Positions 1 through 11,400 of a stretch of DNA of 64,000 nt are shown here, in pieces. The notes under the pieces are model-generated. The model had not been told where the DNA came from and ran no database searches. It worked only from the letters and a program-made list of their open reading frames with translations. The DNA comes from Paragyromitra xinjiangensis (taxonomy: Eukaryota; Ascomycota; Pezizomycetes; Pezizales; Discinaceae), in assembly GCA_038503065.1 (NCBI GenBank), contig JBCAMK010000012.1, positions 1,674,001 to 1,738,000 of the forward strand, given 5' to 3'. Numbering within the stretch: the stretch's first letter is position 1; every line of letters starts with the position of its first letter. The position numbers were made by a program, and so were the translations under genes.

Positions 1-985
1 GTATATATGTGGGGGGTAGGAACAGGATCGATCCCTTGTTCTCTAGACTAGCAGTGTGCCTTTACCTATATATTTTTGCACTTTTTTAATAGACCCTATG
101 TGCTCGAGCAGTTTCATTTATAGCTCCGAAGCTATGCCAAAATAGAGATGACGTTATTTTTTAATGTTTGGTTGGTTTTTTAGCCTACTTTCGTGTTGTT
201 TCATGTTAGTGTTAGGGGAGTGCACTTAATACTATACCCCAGAGAACTAGATGTATCTAATGAAGAATATATCTACGCATCTATCGAAGAATCCCCAACA
301 CATAGACTTACTGCGTGCACGTAGATAGTTGTGCATACGGGTCAGTGACTCATCTCTTTCGCAAAAGGGTGACTGGCAAAAGAGGGTTTACTATGGTGGG
401 GTGGGGGATACCTTCACAAATCCATGTCCATCAGGCCACAGATCAGATAGTGACCTAGTGAGACAACACTCTCCTGAGCGAATAAAAAGATAAAGGTTTC
501 CTCTAAACGTGTCCTCGCTAAAAAAAGTGAGTAACTGACCCGTATGCGCAGTGTTTTATTACTATGTGAGTGACAACCTATGATCCATCGTGATTGTAGG
601 GGAAATAAACTCAATGTACCGGGCAGAAATTGCGTACATAAAAGATTACTCACCATCATCCGCCACAAATATCACCGCATATCGGCACCCTAGAGGCTTC
701 TTACGCCCAGCCTGTTGCCTGCGTCTCCATCAACAAAAGTTCGCCACCTAATAGGAATAGCTAACATGCACTAATCTAATCATTACCTCCGCCCAAGCAC
801 AGCAAATGCAACACTCAAAGGCAGACGACCAAAAAGAGAACTTCAGAAACCCCACTAATACTCATTCCTGAACCTATATCACGCCATGAACGAATCTACA
901 AAGAAGCCAATACCCGCAAAACCCACGAAAAGAAAGCAGGAAAATAACCACCACCACCACCCTGTATACGTCACCCCCTTACTAC
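1..985. other. Intergenic, no gene seen
   Basis: No convincing coding region. The open frames here are short, have unstructured composition and lack splice partners. The right end abuts the last exon of the Far11-like gene on the minus strand, so its 3' untranslated region and terminator probably fall between about 700 and 985. Confidence 0.5.
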
Positions 986-3900
986 TCACCACCCCTCTAA
1001 CCCAGAAACGGACCCGCCCACATCTGCCCACTCCCCACCTTCGATATCAACCAAATCACCATCCATACCATTCCCATTTCCGTTACTGCCAAGGCCACCG
1101 ACACCGACGAGCTCCATCTTGACTAGTTCGCGGCGGAAGAAGTCGCGTTCCTCGGCAAGCATTTCCATATCTGCGCCCATAGACTTTGGGTACCGTCGTA
1201 CGTTATGGAATTGTGTTAGCGAGCGAAGCGCCTGTTCCTGCGGCTATTTTGTGTTAGTAATTTCCCGCGAGTACTTAAAGGAAAAGGGGACCTACCAAGC
1301 TTTCTTCAACCTCCCCGTCTACATCACCACCCGCTAACCAATCATCCCGAAGCTCTGGCCGGCAGTACAGGTAGATATTCGTGATTACTCTCATGTTGCT
1401 TTGACGCCACTTGCGGCCGCAGTATGGAACCTGACCTTTGAATAGCTTTAGTGTGTATAGCCGCAGTTCGTTCTGGGGGCACTTTAGAGGCTTGCGTAAG
1501 ATTGCGCTGCTCTTGTATTGGACGAGGGCTAGGTTACGATGTGCTTTTGACTTCACCATTTTCTGCATGGTGCGCAGGAAGTTGATCGCTGTGAAGAAGT
1601 TACGCCATGAGAAGTCGGTGATGGCGTCGGGAGGAGAGGTGGTTGGGTCGAGGGAGAAAGAGCTAGATGGGGGTGGCGATGGCTGGTGTGAGGTGTGATG
1701 GTATTTAGGGATGGGAGGGGGGCAGGCTTCGTCGGGCGAGGAGTCAGGGTAGGAATTAGAGGTGTGAAGAGGTGTGGGATGCGCAGAGTGTTGATTGCAG
1801 AAGTGGAAGTAGGACATCTCCTTGCGATCAGTTTTGGTAGTGACCATGGCAACGGTGTCTTGTTGGTTGAAGAGTTTCAAGACAAGAGGGAGGTAGTTAG
1901 AGTCTAAAAGGAGCTGGGTTAGGTATTCAAACTTGAGCACGTCTATTCACAAAGTCAGCATCTGCTCCTTGAAATATCACTCGTGAAACCTACGTGAAAC
2001 CCTAAACCACTTCAACAGCCCCAGGAGTATAGCGCTAACTGCTTTACTCGTGATTTCCCTAACCCGCTGCGCATCCATTTCTTCACACCTTCTCTTCTCC
2101 TCTGCCTCCCTCTCGGCCCTCTCCTTCTCTCTCTCCCTCTCCCACTCCCTGCCCACTCCCGCCTCTGCATCTTCTTCAATAGTCTTCAGCCCGTCAGTTG
2201 CGTCTCCGTTCTTTTTCTTATCTCCACGCCCAAAGATATTCCACGAGCTCTTAATGCTCTGGCCGAAGTCGGACTCGCTTGCTGTCGGATCCACATTCCG
2301 TGATTTATTATTATTATGATTACCGTTGATGTTATTAGGATCACCTTGTTCCTCAGACGACGTCCAAACGGGCCCAGGGTCAGCGCCAGTATCCCAGCCG
2401 GAGTCATCAGTAATAGCGGGGGAGTCCGAGGAGAACCAACCTCGCCCGTCCGTGTCCTTCTCTGCGAACGATACCTGCTGGCTACTTGGGGGTGGTGGTG
2501 GGGGTTGCGGCGGAGGTGCGGTGACGTTCGCGAGAATTACTTTAAGGAGAACAATGACGAAGGATTGGAGTTGTGGAAGTGCCGATCTCTAGGGTGTATT
2601 AGTAACGCAATAAAACATGAGGTGGAGGGAGGGAGGGTTAGTGAGTAACGGACATAGAATTCCTCCACAGATTCCAACCGCTTTTCCTCCCATCGCCGTT
2701 CTCGCCCCTCCATATCTTTTCTCCCTTGCACAATTTCCTCATCTACATCCCACCCTCTATCATATTTCAAATATGCTTCTTTCTCCGCCCACATCTGCTT
2801 CATCGCTAATGTACTCCTCACCCGATCCGAAAACAGTTCTCCAGCCTCCTTGATACTCGCTGGTACCCCATCGCCACTAGGATCACAATCCTCCTTCCAC
2901 CAGCAGTTTCCAGCGAACATCTCACCAACTGTCCCTCCTGGTGAAGACGTCGGGTAAAGGAATGGGAAATTATTATTAGTTTGATAGTTCTGTTTCTTCC
3001 CTCCCTTACCACCCACACCGCCTGGTGATGGCGGAGGGGATGGTGCGGGGGTGGCGATGTGAACGGCTTTATCGAGGATAGAACCTAAGTTCTCGATTCC
3101 GCCTCTGCCACCAAGATTTACGTCTCCGTTCCCGCCAGCACGTAGAAGTGACGCCGAAGTAGCGGATACAGCAGGCAGAAAGGAGTTAGTAGAGAATTCG
3201 AACGGGAAGAGGGATTTCGGTGGGTCGTAGACGGGATATTTGGCGATTATGTCCTGACGGAAACTCTGATAGTCTAGTGGAGAAGCGGTAATGACGGTTT
3301 TATCAACGGGCCCAAATAAGCCAGCGATTGTACGGGCATAAGCCTTAACACCTGGGAGGTGGTTCTCGGGAGAGCCAAAGACGAGAAGGATAGTTTTCCA
3401 GGTGATTAGTAGCAGTGACATTAGTGGGATCTCGACGTTATCCTCCCATCGTAGACGTCCTAGAGTTTTTGCTAGAAAACCGAGCATCCCACCTTCAACC
3501 GGCAAATCTGCAAACTCATCCCGGAGTGATTCAAGCTCTTCATTCTCTCCAGGGTGTTTAACATCATTACCTTCATCATACCGTCGGGTGACCTCAATGA
3601 GGAAATACAACACCGATAACGCATACCGTAGCTCTTTCTTATTCCAGCTTCTCTGTTCCTCAACCGTCTCATCCTTCGCCCCAGCTGCCGCCCCCGCAGC
3701 CGCAGCATAGTCCCACTCCCTCCCCACCGACCCACGAACACAATTAAATAAGCTCTCTACAACACCAACCTGCCTCACCAACGTTACATTCTTCTCAATC
3801 CGATATAGCTGTTCCGTTTCGCTCTCCGTCTCGCCATAGACACCCTGTACAACATAACACAGCCCCTGCAAGCCCTTAACGCGCATCTTCTGATCCGTAT

Positions 3901-4578
3901 TCTCGAGCAAGTCCGCGCAGCGCGCAATAAACCGCTTCTTCTTGACGTCTTTGCTTGTGTTCCATTTCGGCGGCTTCTGTTTCGCGATTGCAGCGGGAGT
4001 GAGATGCGGAGGCGCAGAGAGAGCGGGGTAGGTCTCTTCAAAGATCTGTTTGCATGAGAGGATTAGAGCGTAATTATTGTTGAAACTGTAGCAGAACCAT
4101 TCGTTGAGCTCGGCTTTGAGTGTGTCGGAGGAGGCGTAGATAAATGCGTATTCTGGTTGCTGCTCGGTAGGGGGGCGAGGAAGAACGTCAGCGAACCATT
4201 CCGGATGCACCATGGTGGATGGTGGTGGGATGGGGGGGAAGAGGTAACAAGAAATTGTTGGTGTGGGATGGAAGGATCGTCGGTATGAGGTTGTGGGTCT
4301 CCTGCAGCCTCCCAGAGAATCCCCCCACTTCAGCGAAATGGAAAAAGAAGAGTGAAACCTACCCTCATGCGCGACACATCCCCTACAACTCTCCTCAGCT
4401 GCATCAAGCTTAACGAGTCTTGTGGTAAACTATTATTCCCATTATCCCCGTTCGTGGTATTATTACTGTTCTGTGACGGCTCCTCCTTATCCTTCACTTT
4501 ACTCGTATCGATGCTCAGCCTCGAGCTCAGATCCGCACTCGAGTTTGAGATAGCGTCAACGCCATTACTTGCCGCCAT
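986..4578 (-). CDS. far11: STRIPAK subunit Far11/STRIP (HAM-2-like), 5 exons
   Basis: Predicted STRIP/Far11 subunit of the STRIPAK phosphatase-kinase complex, which in ascomycetes acts in hyphal fusion, sexual development and pheromone arrest at the ER and nuclear envelope. My exons are 4363-4578, 2654-4159, 1994-2588, 1296-1942 and 986-1243, giving 1073 residues with all phases consistent. The N1221 domain starts just after exon 1 (QPEYAFIYASSDTLKAEL). The C-terminal Far11 domain shows EEFYRSALPQLQSFVIVLLK, HVLKFEYLTQLLLDSNYLPL, CPQNELRLYTLKLFKGQVPY and PQEQALRSLTQF. Two of these motifs are restored only by splicing. Start: the ATG at 4578 has a strong ACCATGG context; an in-frame ATG at 4626 would add 16 residues. 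The intron 4160-4362 is long, and its acceptor was chosen by its branch site and family alignment. The gene is divergent from AIM32. Confidence 0.88.
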
Positions 4579-5003
4579 GGTAGACGCGGTATTCGACTGC
4601 TGGACTATGATAGGGGGCAGTCTCATGCGTTCGGTGTTCTTTAGTGATAGAATGGAAAGGAGGTAGATCTAGATAGAAGTTTAGCAACAAAAGGCCATAG
4701 CTCAATAACGCGGGGAAGTCAGGCAGAGGTGGGGCGGCGGCGTCTGTGTGTTCGACAGAAATATCCCGCTTAGACAATGGAGAGGCTCTCCTTTCAATAC
4801 AGACCCGAAGCTTCACACATTCTTTTCCTGCATAACAAGTCTCAGTGACAGGGGGAACTTGAGGGTTACCCGGCCGATCACATACAGAGAGCAGACAATT
4901 AAGGTTGCCTAGGCCAAGTCCAAGCAGAGCCTCATTCCGTCATGTGGGCCCTTTTCCACTCATTTTCCGCAGAAACTCACATCTGATCATCTGATACCAC
5001 ACC
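4579..5003. promoter_or_regulatory. Divergent promoter region far11/AIM32
   Basis: About 425 bp separate the start codons of two divergently transcribed genes, so both promoters must lie here. I see no clear TATA element. The stretch also holds the alternative upstream ATG (4626) of the Far11-like gene. The role is inferred from gene orientation only. Confidence 0.45.
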
Positions 5004-6008
5004 ATGCGCCCTCTAAACCGCCTCACCGCTCTCCGCATTCTTGGCCCGCGGAATGCCCGCCCCAATCCCCGCTTCTTCCACCCCTCACCCCCCAACCTCT
5101 CCCCTGTCCCAATCCCAATCCCTACTACTCCCACTCCTTCCACCCAAACGCCACTCTTAAACTCCCCCCTCCCCATAACCCCACAATGCCCCACCCCATC
5201 CTGCCCATGCGAGCCTGCTCCAAAAGACCTCGATATCGACCGCGTCACCCCTCTCGCGGGAACAATGGCAAGCTACTTCCGCCACCTCCTCATATCCACC
5301 GGTAAATCCGACTGGACATCCAAAATCGAATTCGACCCACCTACGCAGCCTGGCGAGCCTGGCGGCTTAGCCGCAAAAGTAAAATCTATCTCCTCCCAAA
5401 AAGGAAGTAACCTCCGCGACCCATTCGCACCAACCCTACTCACGAATTCCTCCTTCCCACCAGAAAGTGAGGAGCCATCAGCATACGTGTTCCCGTCTGG
5501 GCTGTATATACCGCGTATTCCCACTACCACAGAGGCGGTGACGGGATTGATTAGGGAGTTTTTGCTCCCGCCGGGTATGTTTACTACTGTGTCGGGTGAA
5601 ACGCTGTTTGAAGATGTGAGGAGGGTGCGGGAGACGGTTGTTTTGATTTGTTCCCATACGTCGCGGGATACGCGCTGTGGGGTTCTTGCGCCACCGCTTA
5701 AGGTTCAGTTTGAGAAGATCTTAGAGAAACGGGGGGTGCTGCTTACTGAGGAGGATGAGGCACGGGGGGTGTATGAGGGGAAAGTGAAGGTAGGGTTTAC
5801 GAGTCATTTGAGTGGTCACAAATTTGCGGGGAATGTGATTGTTTATCTTCCCCCTGGAGAAAGTAGGGTGGGGTTGGGAGTTTGGTACGGGAGAGTAGAG
5901 CCGGTACACGTGGAGGGGATTGTAGACGAGACGGTGTTGGGAAGGAGGGTGGTTGGGGGACTGTGTAGAGGTGTTGTTGGGGGAGGAGGGGACGAGGAGG
6001 TGATTTAG
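5004..6008 (+). CDS. AIM32: AIM32-like thioredoxin-fold Fe-S protein (sucrase/ferredoxin-like)
   Basis: Single-exon 334-residue protein of the sucrase/ferredoxin-like family, closest to yeast AIM32, a mitochondrial thioredoxin-fold [2Fe-2S] protein linked to redox quality control. The N-terminus is rich in Arg and lacks acids over about 40 residues, as in a mitochondrial presequence. A Cys-containing block (CPTPSCPC) follows near residue 65. The core has CSHTSRDTRCG, then SGHKFAGNVIVYLP and WYGRVEPVHVEGIVDETVLG, all typical of the family's C-terminal half. The usual length is about 310-340 residues, so it looks complete. Codon use shifts from C-rich to G-rich along the gene, giving long antisense open frames that I treat as shadows. 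Function is by family; mitochondrial targeting is inferred. Confidence 0.85.
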   Translation: MRPLNRLTALRILGPRNARPNPRFFHPSPPNLSPVPIPIPTTPTPSTQTPLLNSPLPITPQCPTPSCPCEPAPKDLDIDRVTPLAGTMASYFRHLLISTGKSDWTSKIEFDPPTQPGEPGGLAAKVKSISSQKGSNLRDPFAPTLLTNSSFPPESEEPSAYVFPSGLYIPRIPTTTEAVTGLIREFLLPPGMFTTVSGETLFEDVRRVRETVVLICSHTSRDTRCGVLAPPLKVQFEKILEKRGVLLTEEDEARGVYEGKVKVGFTSHLSGHKFAGNVIVYLPPGESRVGLGVWYGRVEPVHVEGIVDETVLGRRVVGGLCRGVVGGGGDEEVI

Positions 6009-6661
6009 GGTTGTATAGTGACCTATTTTTTGAACGTATATAGCAACCTTGGTACATATAGGTTTTATCTTGGTGATACTCATGGAATATCACTCGAGGA
6101 AGTTGATCTGACGAATAAGTGACTGACTTCATCCCTGTCAAGTAAATAAAATTAGTAATTTTAGATACGCAGTTTCCTCACTCCAATAGTTGATGTCTCA
6201 GTCAACACTTCATGCGAACATCCATTTCTACCAAATTCGAACTCTGTGTGGGCGAGTTGCTCTAAGATCGACCTTTCCCCACCTAGCACATCCATTCTAT
6301 CCCTTAAACACGACCAGATACTGCGCTTAGACAATTATATAGCCCACAACCACCTAGATCAAACAGCTAGCGGTGCGAGGTCCGGGACTGGTCTCACTCC
6401 TATTGTCATTTCCAGACATCACTACTTTCTTTGACTTCTGCGCATATGATGTGGGAATTAATAATTATTACAGAATCACAGCCCGGAACCAGCTAGTTAG
6501 ATACACCAAAATGCATACCGAATACATATCGCACTACAAATTCTGATAAAATAAGCGTAATAAAGCCCTCAAAATAACCAATCCCGCTTCTCGCACTTGA
6601 TCTTCCGTTTCACCGGATCATGCGAAGTTAAATGCGTCGTATACACCAAAAGTACCAATGT
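6009..6661. other. Intergenic, no gene seen
   Basis: Convergent spacer between the AIM32-like gene and a small minus-strand gene. It contains A/T-rich stretches suited to transcript ends. I see no repeat or RNA gene. Confidence 0.5.
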
Positions 6662-6880
6662 CTAAGCGGCGCTTGCTTGAGAAGGCAGCCTAGCCTCTTC
6701 TTCCGCTTCTTCTAACGCCTTAGTTGCAGCTGCTATCTCGTCATCGATTTTCTTTATGTCGTCGGAACTGCTCCCCCCCATAACTGCAAGGGTTTTCTTT
6801 TGATTCAATGCATGTAATTTCCGTTGGGCGTTGTGGACTTTGGTTTGTGCAGACACTGGGAGTTCTATTTCTGATTGCAT
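6662..6880 (-). CDS. Small helical protein of unknown function (72 aa)
   Basis: Single-exon 72-residue protein with no family that I recognise. It is rich in Ala, Glu, Lys and Gln. A first helical stretch (TKVHNAQRKLHALNQKK) is followed by a Gly/Ser linker and a second charged helix (DIKKIDDEIAAATKALEEAE), so a helical hairpin or coiled coil is likely. There is no signal peptide or membrane segment. The ATG sits in a TCCATCATG context behind a pyrimidine-rich leader. Support is compositional only; it could be one exon of a longer gene, although I see no splice partner on either side. Confidence 0.45.
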   Translation of the reverse strand: MQSEIELPVSAQTKVHNAQRKLHALNQKKTLAVMGGSSSDDIKKIDDEIAAATKALEEAEEEARLPSQASAA

Positions 6881-7837
6881 GATGGATATGAAGGCTGCGT
6901 TTTTGATTTTGCGGAAGCGACTGTGATAGGAGTTGAAGTGTTAGAAATTGATGGAGTATTAGTGATATTTTTGTTGTTACTAAGGGAGGAAGGAAGAGGG
7001 AGGAATGGGACCCATATTTATGGCCGGGGCGTCACTCAGCCAGACTGTTGCGGTCCTTACTATGGCGCACGTGGCGTATTGAATTCTAGCAAGTGAGCAA
7101 AAGTTGAACTGCGGCTGGTTTTTGGAGCGTCGGCAAATGGCACGATCTCGTAGTTGGAAGGAGTCTATAGTATTTGTATGTGACTACTTGTGGAGGCATC
7201 TACACTGGTAGGTTGGAATCCTCGCTAGCATTATATGTTATTACTCGGTAGCTTCTAAAACAACGATAAGAGTGGACTTAGCATTAGACTTTCCACGCAA
7301 TAAGGTCATTTTTTGAGAGCTGAAGAAAAGGGGTGACTTGAATTCTCTAGAGGTTGGTCTCGCCAAGCCTTTCGCAAATGCGAGTGAGAATTTATGACTA
7401 TAGTGCCAGGGGAAGTAGTATATGGAAGACCAGGTATTATCTAATTATAATCCTTCCAATATTTTGTAGTTCTAAACCTCCTTAGCGTTGGGGTGAATGC
7501 ACTCTCGGCACGGCTAGACCTTTCAGTGGGATCATAGCTATTTAGTCCAATTTGGTAGCTTCTTGTCAAGCTAGGGCCAACCCCGCTTCTACATGATAAG
7601 CAATCGCACAGCTTACCACAGTACCAGTCCTACACCAAAGACGAGATACAGAGATCTTTTCGAGAAATCTGTGAGTTCATGTTCAGGTCTAGAAAGATAT
7701 ACTGATGCTAATCTTCGATAATAATAGGCTTGTATCTCCAAGCCCTAGGTCCGCACAGTCCGACTTCTGATATAGATTTAGGCATCGTATCTTTGGGGAT
7801 TCACGAATCCGAGCGGTTTGCTCACACCTCTAGCGAC
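6881..7837. other. Intergenic, no gene seen
   Basis: Divergent spacer between the small minus-strand gene and the ankyrin gene at 7838. The frame upstream of 7838 is open back to an ATG at 7730. I treat this 36-codon extension as leader because the family-like start begins at the second ATG. Confidence 0.45.
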
Positions 7838-9391
7838 ATGCCTTTACTCTTAGACATGCCAGTCGAAATCATTCTTCTTATCGTTGATTCGATCTGGCCT
7901 CTGAAAGCAAGATATCTATATTCCCTCCTTCGCACGCACAGATGCCTTTTCAACATCCTACTCCCGCTCCTCAACCATTTAGCTGTCACCGAGCACCAGA
8001 TAAATGCTCTCTGCTGGGCATCAGCCGTGGGAAATGTGCGGATGATGAGGCTGCTCGAGGAGAAGGGTGCGGTCTACATACGTGGACAAACCCGAGGAGC
8101 GAAACAATCTGATGCTATTGTGAGAAGGATGCATGAGCAAAGAGCAAACATCAAGATAGAAGTCAACATTTTCAGGAGCAATCTCAAAATGCCGGCAGAG
8201 TCAGCTTTGAAACATGCACTGATGAGGCGTTCCCATCATTTGACTCGTTTGCTTCTGGATGAAGGGGCTATTGTTACTGACATGGACTCTCGTGGACAAA
8301 GCTCACTTCATCTTGTTGCTTCTTATGGTGCGGAGGAGAAATCTATCAGGAGGATGATTGCACTTGGGGCTGATGTTAATGCGATGGATAACCTTGGGCG
8401 AACACCACTCCATTGCATTCCAATATCATGCTATACCCTCCGAGATCATATATTTACGAAGATCCTCCTCGAGCACGGAGCGGATACTATGGCCGAAAAC
8501 TGGGCTGGAGATAATGTGATCCAAAGCCGCTTGCAGAGATTTGGATGGCAGCAACTTCCCTTGGGGGAAACGGGAGTTATGGGTTCGCGCGACAGCGGGT
8601 ACAGGGCAGAAATCCGACTGCTCTTGAGAAACGGTAGTATCGATTACAGAGATCGAAACGAACAAAGCGGGTTACACATGGCAGCAGCTTCCAACGATAT
8701 CGACCTGGCCGAGGCGCTACTACGTAGAGGAATTGATGCTCAAGACCAAGATTGCAATGGGAAAACAGCACTCCACTGGGCAGCAAGGTTTGGCTTCGCA
8801 AAGATGGTCCGAATTTTGATTGAGGCTGGCGCCGATATGGCTCCACAAGACAACCAAGGAACTACGCCACTCCACCTAGCGACGAGGTTCAATCGCCCAG
8901 GAACAGTTCGGTTAATGCTATGGAAGGGAGTAGACACCTCTGTCTCTGACGATTGCCATAGCACAGTACTCCATTCTGCAGCTAAATGGGGAGACTTAGT
9001 GATGCTGAGACTACTGTTGAAGGCCGGGGCCAATGTCTACGCTCGTGATAAGGAAGGACAGACACCGCTTCTTCTGGCCGCTCGATACGGGCACATTGCT
9101 GCAGTCAAACTTTTATTTGACAGTGGATCCGATATCTCGGCTCAAGATAACCGCGGCCGACACGCGCCTACATGGGTCTTGGATGAAGTTTGCTTTCATC
9201 CAGAGAGGTGCCTCGATATGGAGATACCGAATATTTCCTTAGTTAATAGGCTTCGCAGAGAGAAAGACAGAGGTGTTTGGTACACCCTTTGTAGAGACTT
9301 TTTCAGGGATATAGAAAATCAAGAAAGACTCAAAAGCACCCAACCATACGAGTTTTGCAGCCGCAGATCGGCCCTGGATGGTCGGAAATAA
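7838..9391 (+). CDS. F-box-like ankyrin-repeat protein
   Basis: Single-exon protein of 517 residues from the ATG at 7838; an upstream in-frame ATG at 7730 would add 36. The N-terminus (MPVEIILLIVDSIWPLKARY, then SLLRTHRCLFNILLPLL) follows the F-box pattern of L-P-x-E-I-x-x-x-I, suggesting a Skp1-binding adaptor, but this is inferred. About nine to ten ankyrin units follow. The clearest are NLGRTPLHCI, NGKTALHWAARFGFAKMVRI, NQGTTPLHLATRFNRPGTVR and EGQTPLLLAARYGHIAAVKL. The units between residues about 100 and 170 are degenerate, and the last about 70 residues are non-repeat. Unlike the receptor at 54 kb, these repeats are diverged, so they are not being homogenised. The substrate or partner is unknown. 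Confidence 0.75.
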   Translation: MPLLLDMPVEIILLIVDSIWPLKARYLYSLLRTHRCLFNILLPLLNHLAVTEHQINALCWASAVGNVRMMRLLEEKGAVYIRGQTRGAKQSDAIVRRMHEQRANIKIEVNIFRSNLKMPAESALKHALMRRSHHLTRLLLDEGAIVTDMDSRGQSSLHLVASYGAEEKSIRRMIALGADVNAMDNLGRTPLHCIPISCYTLRDHIFTKILLEHGADTMAENWAGDNVIQSRLQRFGWQQLPLGETGVMGSRDSGYRAEIRLLLRNGSIDYRDRNEQSGLHMAAASNDIDLAEALLRRGIDAQDQDCNGKTALHWAARFGFAKMVRILIEAGADMAPQDNQGTTPLHLATRFNRPGTVRLMLWKGVDTSVSDDCHSTVLHSAAKWGDLVMLRLLLKAGANVYARDKEGQTPLLLAARYGHIAAVKLLFDSGSDISAQDNRGRHAPTWVLDEVCFHPERCLDMEIPNISLVNRLRREKDRGVWYTLCRDFFRDIENQERLKSTQPYEFCSRRSALDGRK

Positions 9392-11400
9392 GGCGGTGCG
9401 CGGGGAGTATCGAGCAATATAAACGATGAGTATATACGCCAGGATAAATAAGTAGAAATTACAAGCGTATAAAAAACGATGGAATTGTTGAAATAGAGAT
9501 TCTATAGAGTTTTTATCTTTTAGTGGTATTTCTGTCAAGTTTTTGATTATCTCTGTTTGATTTTGATTCTTTTGATGGTGTAACGGAGTCTGCGGGTTAG
9601 TAGAAAACAAGGAGGCATTTTTAAGATTCGGAAGAAGGAGGATCAAAGAGCATAAGGTGGAGACATGTTTCTTCTTTTGCTCTCAGGTCGCTTTTGTCTT
9701 GCTTCATATGTATTCTCCATTCACCTGGCGTTGTGACACAACCCTAGTTCATATCTGTAGGGACTAGAAGCTGCACCAAGGATATTTTGGTGCCATTCCT
9801 ACCCCAAACTTGGTAAATCATGCTGGCGGGTGATAAAAGCTCCTTCGATTTTCTAAACCCCTACTCTGCCGTAGTCGCGTGGGGTGGGCCCTTTGATTTA
9901 TAGTTCCGAGGGACCAATTATCGGCCTGCGGAGGCTTTACAACTCGGATGTGAGGAGTTCGAGATAGTTTTGAAGGCAAGGCGTAGTCTCCACGCAGTTA
10001 ATAATAGCCCCTCAACACGTGCATAGTGCATCATAAGTGCGGTGTAACCTCACTTGTTAAATTCCAGGCTACGAACGTTTACCATCGTGAGCTATCTATC
10101 TGCCCTACTGCACTAGCTTTTATGTGATATCACACCCTTCAACCTCTGAATCTTTATACCTCTAAATAGTTATCATTTATATAGTTATCTTCGCTCTTCG
10201 GCTACTGCAAACCGGGTTGCGAGCTCGGGTCTAGATTTATCACGTATCTAGTTACTTCAATCTTGATCAATGTGTCGGCGAGGTAGCCCGGTCCAAACCA
10301 AATTGGTAAAAAGGTCTGTCTTCTATGGAGCTTACCAGCACCTTTACCTATAGATCATTGCGGGGACTGGTTGCAATGTAAGCGAGTGATTTTGTATGTT
10401 AAAGATTACTTTCGTGTGGGAATAGGGGGCGGCACAACCAAACTTTGAATAAATTGGCGTCAATCGTCGGGGAGCGATTTAAGAAGGTTATTTATGGCCA
10501 TGGCGGCTTAAGGATCCTGTTAATGATACGCCAACCCAGTAATAACCTAAAACCACTCCTTAAAGGACATGGATATTTGATTTGATAGCTCGATCTACAA
10601 GCAATAAAGATTTGTCAACTCGTAATCGTTGAACTGCAATTCGGTAAACCTGGAGTTCTGTACTCCATCCTCGGGGGAATACCTTCATGTATGTCGCGGC
10701 TTGAGAGTCAACGTGGGTGCACGGATGACTAGTTACGTATATCGCAACAACCTTTTTTAACAAACCTTCTGTGGGCCCGGGGGTAAGCAGCACAATTTCC
10801 ATTCTCGCATCATTCATTTCTTCGATCCTAGCCCACAAACTGACGCTAAGAAAAATTCTTAGGTCTTGGCTACTGCCAGCAAACCAATTGCAAGAAATCA
10901 TTCAATCCTAAAAGTGCAAATTCCCCAGACACAACTCTGTAGTAGTACAGGCAGGAGTAGAATTCGGCCCTAGTTTCTAAGTTCTTTTGGCTCATAAACT
11001 ATATCCATCTATGCGTCTTAGGACTCTACCATGTCATGATCCTAAATAATGAGAAAGTCCTACATGCATATGAATGATACCCTTTTGTAAATAAAATAAA
11101 ATCCCCAACGCCCAAGAAAAAAAAAATTGACAAATAAAAATACTGGTGATAAAATAAGATAAATGACTATATGTAAATTACACTAAAGAGCACAACATCA
11201 AAGTGGGGAAGTACGAAGAAGCAAAAGAGTGAGGCGCAAAGCGCTTGTGGGTAGGAAAAACCAGTACCTACTAACTAACCACTATAAAGACAAACAAAGC
11301 AGCATGTGTTGACAATCATGAATCGAATGAGTCTTGGGCACGCCCGTACGTATTACAAAAAAAATAAGAAAATTTGTCGAAAATATAGTGATGGACTTGT
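9392..11400. other. Intergenic, no convincing gene
   Basis: Two kilobases without a supported gene. A minus-strand ATG frame at 10560-10901 (113 codons) is the only sizeable candidate. It has no recognisable domain and no splice partner, so I leave it uncalled. A/T-rich stretches near 11100-11170 may hold the 3' end of the seven-helix gene that follows. Confidence 0.4.

Noticed and set aside
886..1122. Plus-strand frames overlapping the last exons of the Far11-like gene
   Set aside because: They overlap a well-supported exon whose translation matches the family; the opposite frames are His/Pro/Thr low complexity.
10560..10901. 113-codon ATG frame on the minus strand
   Set aside because: It has no recognisable domain, no splice partner and no neighbour context; a frame of this length is expected by chance in a 2-kb spacer.
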